Assembly (NCBI GenBank): GCA_902984215.1
Contig: CADWAF010001251.1
Coordinates: 1 to 64,000 of the forward strand
Direction of reading: 5' to 3'
DNA length: 64,000 nucleotides
DNA from: Willaertia magna
Taxonomy: Eukaryota; Heterolobosea; Eutetramitea; Acrasida; Naegleriidae
The notes beneath the pieces were generated by a model. It had not been told where the DNA came from and did no database searches. It was given only the letters and a program-made list of their open reading frames with translations. Made by a program: the position numbers and the translations under genes. Shown here piece after piece: positions 32,117-44,296 of the stretch. The first letter of the stretch is position 1. The number at the start of each line of letters is the position of its first letter.

Positions 32117-35100
32117 TTATAATTCAATATCGATTATTTGTAGTCCTGAACCAACAATAATTGCTGTATAGCTACTGATATTTTCTTTCTCAACAATTTC
32201 CATGTGGGACATGTCAGAAATTTCATTCATACAACTTGCCACAATTTTCCAATTCTTTTTATCTAAATTATCATTACTTATTGGTTTATAAACATTTGTT
32301 CTTTGATCAATTCCAGTTGAAATAATTGTATATTTTCCATCTGTATAAACACCATTCACTGCTGAACTATGGACACATTCCAAATGAGTTTCATAAATAA
32401 CACTTGTGGATTGCATATCAAATACAGATAAATGTACTGATTGATCATCTCCACCGGTACAAACATGTACATGTTGTTGGTTTTCGTCTAATGTAATATG
32501 CATGGAATTAATACCAGATTGATGATGAACATGTTCAAATAGTGGTTCAATTGTTTTTAATACTGTACTATCAATACTTTCATTATTATAGTTATCTTCA
32601 TTATCCTTTGTGAATAAGGCATCCTTTAATTCGTAACAAAATACATTTCCGTCAGTTGTACCACAAAACATGTATCTAGTATTATTTACAACAATTGTAT
32701 CCATGCTTAATATAGGTCCTCTTAATAGGTTTGTTCTACCAATTGGTTTTAAAATTGTCTTCTTCTTCTCAGTTGTAAATATCTTAACTAAGGCATCACT
32801 ACTACCAACTAAAATAATTAACTCATCTTTATGGAATGGATGGTTAAATACATTTAATGATAAAATTCTAAAGTTAATTGCATCAAATCTACTTTCGTTT
32901 TTTAAAATATAATTACTTTGTGACTCATCTGATTGATTTTGATTATTGGCATTTTGATAAATATCAGGATGAAAGATTTGTAAAAATGTTCTAGTTAAAC
33001 TTTTATCTAAAATAATATCAGCTGTTAATTGATTATTTTCCTTCTCTTCAATCTTCCAAATAATTAATTGCTCTTTTGATCCACCTGATATTAAATAACT
33101 ACTTTCTTCATCCTCTCCATTCACTAAGAATAAACTTTTCACACTACTTTCATGTCCATTCAATACTAACCTACTCATCATCTCAATTGGTTTAACTTTA
33201 TCCTTTTCTGATTTATAATTATTATATTCTAATATTCTTATCTTTGTATCTTCACTACACGTTATCATTCTTAAAAGATTCTTTGTTTTATTCTTCCATT
33301 GAATTGCATGACAAACTTCTCGCCCATGATATGGAACGAAAAGTGTTTGGTTTTTAAATAGTGGAATGATATCTTCTTGCTTTTCGTGATAACATTGAAC
33401 TTGATTTTCCTTTGCAATTGCTGCAAATACACTCATTTGATTGGTATTGTAATAATTAAAATAGGTAAAATCGAAAATTCCTTTTGAACTTCCAAAATAG
33501 CAAGTTGCAAGCTTTACAATATTTTAAATATACAAATAAATAAATATTATACTTACTCTATATTTCTTTGTATAATTATAAGCAATGAAATGTGGTCCAT
33601 AAAAACCTAATAAAACAATTTCAATATTCATTCTTTTCATTTCGTCTATTGATATATTTTCTCTTATAGTGTTTGTTTCAATATTATCGACATGTTCTGA
33701 TTTATTTATTAAAACAATCTTTTCAATCATTGGAATGACATGTTTTAGCTTATCAGAACTTTGTTTTTCTAAAATAAATTTATCTTCATTTTCTTCTTTT
33801 GTTAAATGATAAAAACAAATCATACCATCTCTACCAACAGAGTAGATATTTTCTCTATTTAAATAAACGATATCACAAACTTGATTTTCTCCAGAGTGAG
33901 CTCCTTTTAAGATAAATTCTGGAATAAATTGTTCTTCTTCTTCCACAATTTTTGAATTATCTTCCTTATTTTCTTGTTGTTCTTCATTGTTTGTAATCTT
34001 TTTATTTTCTTCGTTGTTATTATTTACTTTTATGGATGAAGAAGGTAAAGGATTTATTCTTAATAAATGAATATATCCCTTAACATCACCTGTTAATATA
34101 ATTCCTTCTTCTTTAACTACACAAAGTGTAATAACCTTTCCCTTTACATTATAAGTAATCTCTTCATTCACTAATTGATTAGAAATGTCAAAAATAAATC
34201 GTTTCATTAATCCTAATGGTGATGTAACATAAATAGAATAATAATTATCATTATCCATTCTTATCCAAAATACTTCTAAAATTTTAGTATTATGAAATGC
34301 TCTAAATGTAAATACCTCTTCATTAGTTTTTATATTATAGATAGTACAATATCCTAAAGAATTAGCTAAAAGATAATATTTCTTACATGGTGAATATTTA
34401 ACCTTAGTTAATAGTGGTATTTCCTTATTATTACTATTTTCGCTGTTATTATCATTTTGTAACTCAACACCAACACTTGTTTGATAAAAATTATAATTTA
34501 AAAGAGTTTCAACTTTTTGTTGGCCATGATCAATCTTCATTACTTTACCATTCTTTGTACCAATTAAGATATCTTTATCTAACATAAACATACATCTAAC
34601 TTGATCTTTTTTCTTTTCAAAAACATTGAAATTTAAATTAATAATTGATGAATCTCTTATTCTTTTTAATGACCATAATTTTACTGAACTATCACCTCCA
34701 CCACTTGCTATTACTTCTTCTTTTGAATTTAAATCAATTCTCCAAACATTTCTTCCAAAATGTCCTTGTAAAGTACTAATACAATTACCTTCATAATCCC
34801 AAACTCTAATGGTTGAATCTTCACTTGAGGAAATTATAAAATCTTTACAAAGTTTACAATCCCATACTCTAGCACCGTGACCATAAAAAGGAATTGATTG
34901 TATCTTTACTTCTTGTTGTTGGAATGGAACGTTAGACAATTTCCAATATCTTAATGTTCTATCGTCTGAAGTGGAACAAAGACTTTTACCATCTTTACTC
35001 CATTCAATTCTAAAGAGAACACCATCGTGTCCTTCTAAAGCAATTACCTTCTCTTTTGTATTGTTTTCAATTGACCATAAAATTATCTAAAAAATATATA

Positions 35101-35870
35101 ATTTATTTCTTACAAAAGAAGAAGAGTAAATTACTTACTTGATTAAAAACAGTGCCAGCAGCAACAAGGACATGTCTCAATAAATCATTAATCGAACTTA
35201 GTTCACTATTTAAATTGCTTTCATTAAAGTAAATAGACATGGAATATAATAAACAATTTGGATAAGAACGAATTGTATTTAAATAATATAAATTAATATC
35301 TTTTTCTTCTTGTGTTATAATTTCTTCATTTCTTTCAATTAAATCTTTACATTCAAATAATTGAATAAAATTATGTGCATATCCAATAATAAAATAATTT
35401 GATTTTAAATGAGAAATATAAAAAACATCTAAAATCCAATCATGTAGTTCTCCAACATTTAATAATAAATAATTAAATTGATATTCGTTGTTATTAATTA
35501 TTTTAAGATTTATTTGTAAAATTTTTAGACGTTTTTGACCAAAAATTAAAAGATTTTCTTGTAAAATATTATTATCTTTATTTAAAGTTTTATTTAAACT
35601 TTTTATTCCTTTAATTATTCCTCCTTTGTCAAAAATTTGTAAATCAATTAATTCTAATCCATTAGTTATATTAAAAATATGTAAATTCGGACCTATTCCA
35701 GCAAAGAGAAAATTGTCATTAGTTTTTGAAAAAGATATTGCGTGAATTGGTCCAATAAAACATTTTTTATGAAAAATTGATTTTTGTTTTGTACTAGAAA
35801 ATTGATAATTTAAATAAACATTATTCTTATCGGAATTGAGGAGGGTTGGTGTAATTTCAATTGTTTGCAT
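32117..35870 (-). CDS. WDR6: WDR6/Trm734 (Rtt10)-like WD40 protein
   Basis: WD40 protein of 1218 aa, partner of the FTSJ1/Trm7 2'-O-methyltransferase acting on position 34 of tRNAs (family knowledge). Three exons: 35139-35870, 33557-35086, 32117-33511; introns of 52 and 45 nt, both phase 0. The joins give AAGTVFNQ|IILWSIENN and YTKKYR|LATCYFGSS, continuous WD40 text that separate readings would lose. Diagnostic blades are ALEGHDGVLFRIEWS-x-DGKSLCSTSDDRTLRYW, then GHGARVWDCKL-x-ISSSEDSTIRVWDYEG and GHFGRNVWRIDL. A late blade reads CVHSSAVNGVYTDGKYTIISTGIDQR. The length is close to animal WDR6. An Asn/Glu-rich insert lies near 33930-34040. Confidence 0.9.
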
Positions 35871-36131
35871 TTTTTATTTTCAAAAAAAATTAATTTCACA
35901 ATTTGCGGGAGCAAACGCTTTGTTTATTTATTGATATTATTAATCGCATGGTGAATTGAAAATGTATTGAATTCATGTATAAATGTTTCACTAAAAAGGT
36001 TTCGTGGCCAAGTTAGATGTGAATATTCAATAATACATTTTAAATAGGTTGATATTTTTTGATGTAAATTTTGTTTTTTGATAAAAATTACAGAACCGCA
36101 AATTTGTCTTCTACGACTTTATTCATAAAAA

Positions 36132-36892
36132 ATGTATTTACCCGATGGTTCAGGTAAGTAAGGTAAACAAGTAGTGTTAAGTAAAAGCGATCGCAAAATA
36201 TTAATTGTTATTCTTAATAAAAAGGTAGAGATGCCTTTATTTTTCTAGAGCCTAAAGCTAAGAAAGGAACAATTGGAAATAGACCTTCTCATTGGCAAGA
36301 AGAAAACATTAGACAAGTAGAATTTTGGGAAAAGGCTAATAAGAAAAATGAATTATTCTTAACAAAGAGGACAAAGACCGGAGAACTACAATTCATGAAA
36401 ACTTTAAATAAAACTCCAGGTACAACATCAGAATATCAAGACCAGAAATATATAACAACACAAGCAAATTTAACACAATATAGAACTAGCAAAATAACTA
36501 CGTTTGGAAGGTCAAAGAGTAATGCTAGTGGTAAAACTCACATTCCGGGCTTTTCAGGCCATATACCAAAAACATATGATGCAATAGGTCTTTCTGTTAG
36601 TGGTGATAAATGGGTTGACAAACAAAATGAATTGTCAATTTCCAATTCCCTTAATCTTTCTCCTTCACTTCCTTCTTTTAAAGAAAATAAACCAACAACA
36701 GAGAAAGGAACCTTTTCTGGAACATTTAAGGTGAATCCATCCAGTAATCCAGTTTATAGATTTGTTTCTCCTGTTAGGAATAGCAAAGCCTTAACAAGTC
36801 ATTCAATAACAGGGTATCAAGGCCATGCTCCCTCAAATAAAAAGACTCAAGAAATACTAGATAAATGCTCGCAACCAACTCTAAGAGTGTAA
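36132..36892 (+). CDS. Probable ciliary microtubule inner protein (MIP-like)
   Basis: Two exons, 36132-36153 (22 nt) and 36225-36892; intron of 71 nt; 229 aa. The splice creates MYLPDGSG|RDAFIF, matching the DGSGRD-(T/A)-(Y/F)-I signature seen near the N-terminus of several axonemal proteins. Later parts contain HIPGFSGHIP and GYQGHAP, like the P-G-Y/F-x-G-x-(V/I)-P motifs of FAM166/CIMIP2 doublet-lumen proteins. The protein is basic, with little predicted secondary structure, typical of MIPs. The exact family is uncertain. Divergent from WDR6. Confidence 0.7.
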
Positions 36893-37222
36893 ATAACCCA
36901 GGCACTAGAACAATAAAAAAGATAACATCACGTGATGTTTTTTGCAAGACAAGTGAAGTTTTAAACTCTGTTTTGGTTTTTAGGTTTTGTTTGCTAAGGA
37001 TTTAAAAATGGATTAGATGCCATATGCGAATTTAACTCAACTCGTCATCAAAAATTTACAACCGTAAAATGCTAGGTCTCAAACAATTTGACTCACCTTT
37101 TAAAACTAAAAAAAAATATCCACCACCTGCTAATTTTTTAACCCTCAGTGTGGTTTTTTACTCATCATCAAAAAATTAAAATCGTGTTTTTACACAAACT
37201 ACATTAATAAAACCTATTCAAG
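36893..37222. promoter_or_regulatory. Intergenic region upstream of AP-2 alpha with palindrome and direct repeat
   Basis: About 330 bp. A perfect 16-bp palindrome AACATCACGTGATGTT (36924-36939) contains an E-box CACGTG. Two near-identical copies of CTC(G/A)TCATCAAAAA start at 37041 and 37161, exactly 120 bp apart, the second 62 bp before the AP-2 alpha ATG. Either could be a factor-binding site; no function is shown by the sequence. Confidence 0.4.
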
Positions 37223-40200
37223 ATGGATATGCGTGGATTATCTACATTTATTTCCGACATTAGAAAAAGTTAGTATTTTAGATCTTATTTTTTTGTATTA
37301 ACAAAATATTTAAAGGTACAACAAAGGAAGAAGAACAACAAAAAGTAGAGAAAGAATTAGCTAAAATCAGAGGAAAATTTAAAACAGCTAATCAATTATC
37401 TGGATATGATCGTAAGAAATATATTTGTAAATTGCTCTATATCTACATGTTGGGCTATGAAATTGAATTTGGTCACATTGAAGCAGTAACACTATTAGCT
37501 TCACATAATTATTCTGAAAAACATATGGGTTATTTAGCTTGTTCATTACTTTTAAATGAAAACCACGAAATGGTTACTTTGATTACACAATCTATGAAAA
37601 ATGATTTAGCAAGTAAAAACCCAAATGATCAATGTCTTGCTTTAACTGCAATCGCTAACATTGGTGGTAAAGAACAAGCCGAAGCTTTGGCTCAAGATGT
37701 ACAAAAATTATTAATTTCTGGTGAAACAAAACTTACAGTAAGAAAAAAGGCTGCACTTACTTTATTAAATCTTTATAGAAAATATCCAGAAGTTTTACCA
37801 CCTGATGCTTGGTCCGAAAAAGTAATTGCTTTAATTAACGGAAGAGATCTTGGTGTTATTACTAGTGTTATGAGTTTAATTTTAGGCTTAGCAGAGAAAA
37901 GTCCTGAAGCTTATCAAGATAGTGTTAATAAGACTGCCCGATTATTAATGAAATTAATTTTAAATAGAGAATATTCTACATCTTACCTTTATTATAAGAT
38001 TGCTGCACCATGGTTACAAGTTAAAGCATTCCAATTATTACAATATTATCCAGCTCCAGAAGATAAGTCTGTTTATGATTCTATTATTCAAGCAATTGAA
38101 AAGGTAATTCAAATTGCAAAGAAATCAAAAGAAACTGCAACAAAGAGTGTAAGTCAAATTAACGCTGCCCATGCTGTTTTATTTGAAGCATTAAATGTTG
38201 CAATACATTATGATTCTGCAAAATCTGTATTAGTTACAGCATGTTCTTTATTATCTAAATATTTAAAGGAAAGAGAAACAAATTTACGTTATTTAGCACT
38301 TGATGCTTTATCTCGTATGGCTTTCTCCCAATTTGATGAAGTTTTAGCTACAATCAGAAAGGAACAAGATACAATTCTTTTAGCATTAAAGGATCCAGAT
38401 ATTTCTATCAGAAGAAGAGCATTAGATTTATTATATAGTATGTGTAATAGAGAAAATGCAGGAGAAATTGTTGGTGAATTATTAACTTATTTACCACTTT
38501 CCGATTACGCAATAAGAGAGGAATTAGTTTTAAAGATTGCTATCTTAGCTGAAAAATTCTCAGTTGATTTAACTTGGTATGTTGATGTAGTATTGAACTT
38601 GATCACCCAAGCTGGTGACTTTGTTGCTGATGATATTTGGCATAGAGTTATTCAAATAGTTACTAATAAGGGAGAAGAATTACAAAAGTATACAGCAAAG
38701 ACTGTTTTCCGTGCAGTTTCATCACCTGCTGCTCATGAAACTTGTGTTAAGGTTGCTGGTTATATCTTTGGTGAATTTGGTGATTTAGTTTCTGATGAAA
38801 TGGATTCTACACCAACCGCACAATATGAATTATTATTATCCAAATTCAATTTATGTTCAACAAGTACAAAATGTCAATTATTTAACTCTTTCATGAAGAT
38901 TTACAACTTATACACTGATGGTTCTTTACGTGCAATGATTAAAGATATCTTCGAAAAACATGCAAACTCTTTCGATTCTGAATTACAACAAAGAGCAACT
39001 GAATACTTAGCCTTAATTAATACTGGTGATGATGGTTTAATCCAAGCTATCATGGAAAACATGCCAATGTTCCCTGAAAGAGATTCTCAAGTATTAAAGA
39101 GATTATTGGAAAAGGAGGCAGCTAAGAAACGTGGTGTTACTGTTCAAAAGGAAACCAATGAAGAAGATGAAAATGAAAGAGATACTGAACTTGACAAGGG
39201 TGACTTTGGTGTAAATAATACTCAAACACAAGGAGGTGATTTATTGGACATGTTGGGTATGGGAGGACTAGGTACAACAACTGGCGGAATGAGTGGAATG
39301 GGAGGAATGGATGATTTATTCGGAGGAATGTCAACAACTACTCAACCACCAGTCAATAACAATATGGTAAATCCATTAGATATGTTTGGACCAACAACTA
39401 CAACAACTACAACTCAACCTCCAGTCAACAATAATAACCCATTAGACTTCTTTGGTGGTGGTGTAAATATTGCTTCTGAAGCAGCAAATCTTGGTAAACA
39501 AAAGAAAGAAAACAGAGATGCAATGGGTCTTTCCTTAGATGATGTTTTCCTTTCTAATAAATCAAATGAAGGAGGAGTAGAACAAAACCAAGAAGTACAC
39601 GAAGATGCTCAAAGAAAACTTGTTTTATTATTAAAATCATCTGAAGGTGTTGCCATTGAGGATGAACATTTACAAGTTAAAATTAAATCCGAATATCACG
39701 GTTGTAAGGGTAGACTTGTCTTATTATATGGTAACAAGACAACAACTCCACTTACTCAATTCAGAGTTCAAATTATTACTCCAAGACAATTAGAAACTAA
39801 TATTTCTAAGGCACCACCTTTGATTTCACCAAAGACACAAGTCCAACAATATGTAGATATAGTCGCTAAGGCACCATTTTCAGATCAAACAGATCTCGAT
39901 TTATTCTTTGAATTCAACCACAAATTCTACAGATTCAATATTAAATTACCAATTGTTGTACACAAATTCGTAGAACCTTTAATCATCCCTGATTCAGATG
40001 GTTTCTTCAAGCAATGGCATCAAATTCCTAAGGAAGGTCAAGAATATCAAAGAATTTTCCCTGCTACTTCTAAGTATCCAGATGTTGGTGCTTGTGGTCA
40101 AGTTTTAAGAGATGGTTTCAAACTTGCTGTTTTAGATAAAATAGATCCAACACCAACCAACCTTGTATGCGCTGGATCATTCTTTTATGACCCAACTGGT

Positions 40201-40332
40201 AAAGTGAACGTTTTCCTTCGTTTAGAATTCAACACTCAAAAGGGAGCATACAGATTAACAGTTAGAGCACAAGACCCAGTTGTAGCTCAACAAGTTTTCC
40301 AATATATTTTACAAGAATTATCATCACAATAA
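37223..40332 (+). CDS. AP2A: AP-2 adaptor complex subunit alpha
   Basis: Large subunit of the clathrin adaptor for endocytosis at the plasma membrane. Two exons: 37223-37268 (46 nt) and 37316-40332; intron of 47 nt; 1020 aa. The splice gives MDMRGLSTFISDIRK|STTKEEEQQ. MRGL-x-FISDIR is the conserved AP-2 alpha start, so the second ATG (37229) may be the true one. The trunk is a helical solenoid (KKYICKLLYIYMLGYEIEFGH and onwards to ~590). The hinge is Gly/Met/Thr/Gln-rich (DMLGMGGLG, DDLFGGM). The appendage has a beta sandwich and a C-terminal platform ending VFQYILQELSSQ. Confidence 0.95.
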
Positions 40333-40458
40333 ATGAATAAATAAATAAACAATAAATAATTAACAATGTCTTATTTCCTTATCGATTTTGCTTTGGTGAA
40401 TTAAAAATAATGAAGATCCTCCTCTTCCAACACACTTCTATTACCCAAGTTGAAAAAA

Positions 40459-41679
40459 ATGTCTTCCTTTGAAAAGTACGTTTTAGTTTTTTAAATTAAT
40501 CCCGATGATTATTAGACCAATAAAATTAGTTTATTCGTGAGTGTAGATAAAGAAGATCCAAATGATTATATAATTGAATTAGATAATATTCAAAAAACAT
40601 ATTTATTAGGTATAGAAGGAGTCCCAGCACTTCGTGGAGTAAATTTAAAAATCAAAAGAGGAGAATATGTAGTTATTTACGGTACATCAGGTGGAGGTAA
40701 AACATCAATGTTAAATATTATTGGAACAATTGATAAACCAACAAAAGGTCATTTGACAATATGTGGCGAAAGAATAACATCTAACACTAAAGATGAAACA
40801 TTAGCTACTCTTAGATTAAAACGTATGGGATTCGTATTTCAAACTTTCAATTTGTTATCTACAATGACAGCCTTAGAAAATGTCGAAATGCCAATGATTT
40901 TACAAGGAAATTCAAGTAAAGGTTTTAGAACTGAAAGGGCAAAGCAATTATTAGAGAAAGTTGGTATGGGACATCGTATTGACCATTTACCTTCACAATT
41001 GTCAGGTGGTGAACAACAAAGAGTTACAATTGCTAGAGCTATAAGTAATCATCCAGAAATTTTATTATTAGATGAACCAACGTAGGTAATATTATTTTTA
41101 ATTTATTTAATAATGTATTATGGTTTATTTTAAATAAGTGGTGATTTAGATACTAAAAATACAATTAATGTAATGGATTTATTACTTAAATTAAATGAAG
41201 AAGATGGTATTACAATGGTAATGGTTACACATGATGAATTCTTAAAGAATGCTGCAGATCGTGTAGTTTATATGAGAGATGGTAAAATTCATAGAATTGA
41301 AGAAGTTGACCCACAAGCAAAAATTAATTTTAGAAAAAGTATTGCTGAAAAGAATGTTGAATTGTTTCACCATCATAATAATTCAGGCAATAGTGGACAA
41401 AAGAAAAAGACTTTATTTACTGCTGCAACTGTGAAAAGAAGGGCACATGATTATGAAACTTATGATAAAGATGCTTTGATTGTAGCTCAAAATGTTTTAG
41501 ATCAATTTGGTAAAAGAAAGAATTTATATGAAGAAATTCCTTCTAATAGTAATTTAACAGTTACAATACAACCAGGTGTTGAGTTATCGAATAGTTTGGA
41601 AAATACAATCCAAACAGTTAATCCTGTAATGGGAAGTAGTGCAATAAGAGAGGAAAATATTATTGATATTGAACAATAA
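40459..41679 (+). CDS. Soluble ABC ATPase, LolD/MacB-like (ABCH-like)
   Basis: Single ABC nucleotide-binding domain without membrane helices, 369 aa. Three exons: 40459-40475 (17 nt), 40530-41081, 41139-41679; introns of 54 and 57 nt. Joins: MSSFE|NLFVSVDKEDP and LLLDEP|TGDLDTKN. Motifs: Walker A GTSGGGKTS, Q-loop FVFQTFNLL, signature LSGGEQQR, Walker B ILLLDEPT, D-loop GDLD, H-loop VTHDE. The sequence resembles bacterial LolD/MacB/FtsE ATPases and the small eukaryotic ABCH-like group. The C-terminal ~100 residues are an Asn/Lys-rich tail of unknown role. A permease partner would be encoded elsewhere. Confidence 0.9.
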
Positions 41680-41937
41680 TTGTATAATATAATTTATTTA
41701 CAACAATTAAAATAAAAAAAGTGTGTCAGACCGAAACTTAATTAGTTTTTCAACATATATTGTTATTATTTAGGAATTAGGAATTGTTCAGCTAAATAAA
41801 ATCATCATTTGCCCTGTTTAGCACTTTTCTTTCGCTTTTGTTGATTTTCAAAAATTGGAGTGTTAATTATGGTTTGGAAGTTGGCCAACTTTAAAAAATA
41901 AAAAATAATTGAACTTGTGAAAAAAAAGAAAAAAAAA

Positions 41938-42795
41938 ATGTCACTTGCCGAGTTGTTGCAGAAACGTTTACAAAGCATTAAAAAGAGTCCCGAAACAGAA
42001 ACATTTCCGAGTAATAGTCAACAGCAACAACAATTAAATAAATATTTTACAATTGGATATTTTATAGGTACAGAACTTAATGCAGAAGAATATAGATGGA
42101 AAAAATTTAAAGAAAATTTTAGAGAACATTTTATGATAAAACAAGTGACAGGCAAAATGATTTGTGAAGAAAATATTTTAAATAATGAAATTGATATCTT
42201 ATACATGCCTGGAGGATATCCAAATAATTTTTATGAACAAATTGGTGGAGATACTGCAAGAGAGAAAATCCAAACTTTTTTATTAAATCCAAATAAAGTT
42301 TACTTGGGAATATGTGCAGGTTGTTATTTGGCAACATGTCAACATAAAGAAGAGAATGAAAAAATGGAATTTTGTATAAATACTTTTAATTTAATAGAGA
42401 ATATTAAGATAAAAGATAGAGGAATAAATCATATTTGGAAAAGAGGGTTGGGACAATGTAAATTAAAATTTACGGAAAGTGGAAAGAAAATATTTAAATC
42501 TGTTGAAGAGAATTGTGAGATGTTTTATAGAAATGGTCCAGTATTAGAGATTATTGAGAAAGAAGGGGATATTGATGGTAGTGATTGTTGTGAAGTGTTG
42601 GCAACTTACGAAAATGAATTTGTGACCAATGAAACGCAAAAGGGGATAATGATTGGAAGTCCAGCTGCAATTTATTCTAGATATAAAGGAAATGGCGGTA
42701 AGATATTGCTATTTAGTCCACATCCAGAGGCTTCTGTTGATATAGTTGTAAAATATTTAATCGATGGATTATTGTTTTGTTGTAGCAACGAATAG
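41938..42795 (+). CDS. BPL_N-type class I glutamine-amidotransferase-like protein
   Basis: Single exon, 285 aa from ATG 41938. The domain resembles the N-terminal domain of eukaryotic biotin-protein ligase. It has LYMPGGYPNNFY near residue 88, the nucleophile elbow GICAGCYLA (Cys), NGPVLE, and the SPHPEAS motif carrying a His-Glu pair near the end. The triad appears intact, but no biotin ligase catalytic domain follows. The substrate is unknown for stand-alone members. The N-terminus is short, charged and Gln-rich. The gene lies just upstream of the A/T island. Confidence 0.8.
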   Translation: MSLAELLQKRLQSIKKSPETETFPSNSQQQQQLNKYFTIGYFIGTELNAEEYRWKKFKENFREHFMIKQVTGKMICEENILNNEIDILYMPGGYPNNFYEQIGGDTAREKIQTFLLNPNKVYLGICAGCYLATCQHKEENEKMEFCINTFNLIENIKIKDRGINHIWKRGLGQCKLKFTESGKKIFKSVEENCEMFYRNGPVLEIIEKEGDIDGSDCCEVLATYENEFVTNETQKGIMIGSPAAIYSRYKGNGGKILLFSPHPEASVDIVVKYLIDGLLFCCSNE

Positions 42796-44296
42796 TTACG
42801 TACCAATTTTCCCCTTACGGATATGTTAGTTCTTATTATAAGGGAACATGGCATAGTGGTATGATTCTCGAGAGGCAAGGAAAAGAAGAAAAGTCATTCA
42901 GCGTGATTTTCTCTTAAATAGTTTCTTAAAGTTAGCCATTCATATTTTAAAGTGAAACTTCCTAAAAATTTATTAATGGACAAACAATTTTTGAAAATTA
43001 AAATAATAAATTTATATTAAAAACAAATAGAAATAATTTTAACAAAACTGAATCATTTATTACAACTATAAATAGTAATAATAAAATATGTCATTTACAA
43101 AATAATAATAAAACAGTTGCAATTGAGTTCACATCACCATTAATAAAAACAATATAATATTATATTATTTTTTAAATAAAAAATAATTTTTTTAAAAAAT
43201 TTAATATTAAATATTTTATAATTTATTATCTAATCATATAATATACTCTTTATTTTTTTAATTTTTTTCTTAAAATTTTTTTTTATTATTTATTTATTTA
43301 TTAAAAAAAAATATTTTTTTTATCTTTTTATTTATAAAATACATAAATTATTTTTATTTAAATAAAAACTTTTCTGAATAGAATCTAAAAATAAAAAAAA
43401 ATAATATAAATTTATTTTTTTAAATTCTTTTCATTTTTAATTTTTTTTAAATAATTATTTTAACATAAAAAATATTTTTTTTTAATAGTGTACTGTTAAT
43501 TGTATAAATTATATAATTTTTTAAAAATTCTATTAAAAAACTTTTATTTATTTTTTTAAAAAACTATAGAACTACTGAGTAATAATTTAAAAAATAATGT
43601 TTTAAAATTTAATAATAATTTAAAAAAATAATATTTTAAAATTAATAAATTATATTATTATTTAAAGTTTTTTTATTTATTTTAATTTTTAAATTAAATA
43701 TTATTTATTTTAATTTTTATTTTTTATATATTTTTAAATTATTTATAAAAAATTAATTATATATTTATATTTTTATTTGAATATTTTAATAAATTTTTAA
43801 AATAAAATATTTATAATTTTTTTAAATTATTTATTAAATAAAAATAAATTAAAAAATATTTTTATAAATAAAATAATAATTTAACTTTATTTGTTTAAAT
43901 ATTTTAAATAAATTTAATATTGTATTATTTAATTTAAATAAAAATTATTAATAAATATTATAAAAAATTATAAAATTAAAATATTGAATTATTTTATTTT
44001 AAAAAAATAAAAATTATTTAAGATATATTTTATAGTAAAAATATATATTTTTGTAAAAACAATATAATTATAAACATTCCAAAACAAATTTTTCTTATCC
44101 ATTTTCTAAAAATTTTTAATTAAACAATATCTTTAATCATTATTAACTTTTTTATCTTGCTCCCAAAAAAAAATTATTATTGTTATCAATTTAAAATTGT
44201 AAATACTTTGCCGCCTTGAGAATTGTGGTACGGTAAGTTAAATGGTAAGTTTATTTTTAAAAAACTAACTACAAAAAAAACAAAGCAAGAACAGCA
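42796..44296. other. 1.5-kb intergenic region containing an extreme A/T island
   Basis: Between the BPL_N-type gene and a coiled-coil gene. The first 160 bp have normal intergenic composition and include a tRNA D-arm-like string (42846-42877). From about 42960 to 44130 the sequence is nearly pure A and T; many 60-base lines have no G or C or only one to four. No tandem unit, ORF or inverted repeat of note was seen. Possible roles are replication origin, boundary or neutral drift (inference). Confidence 0.6.
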
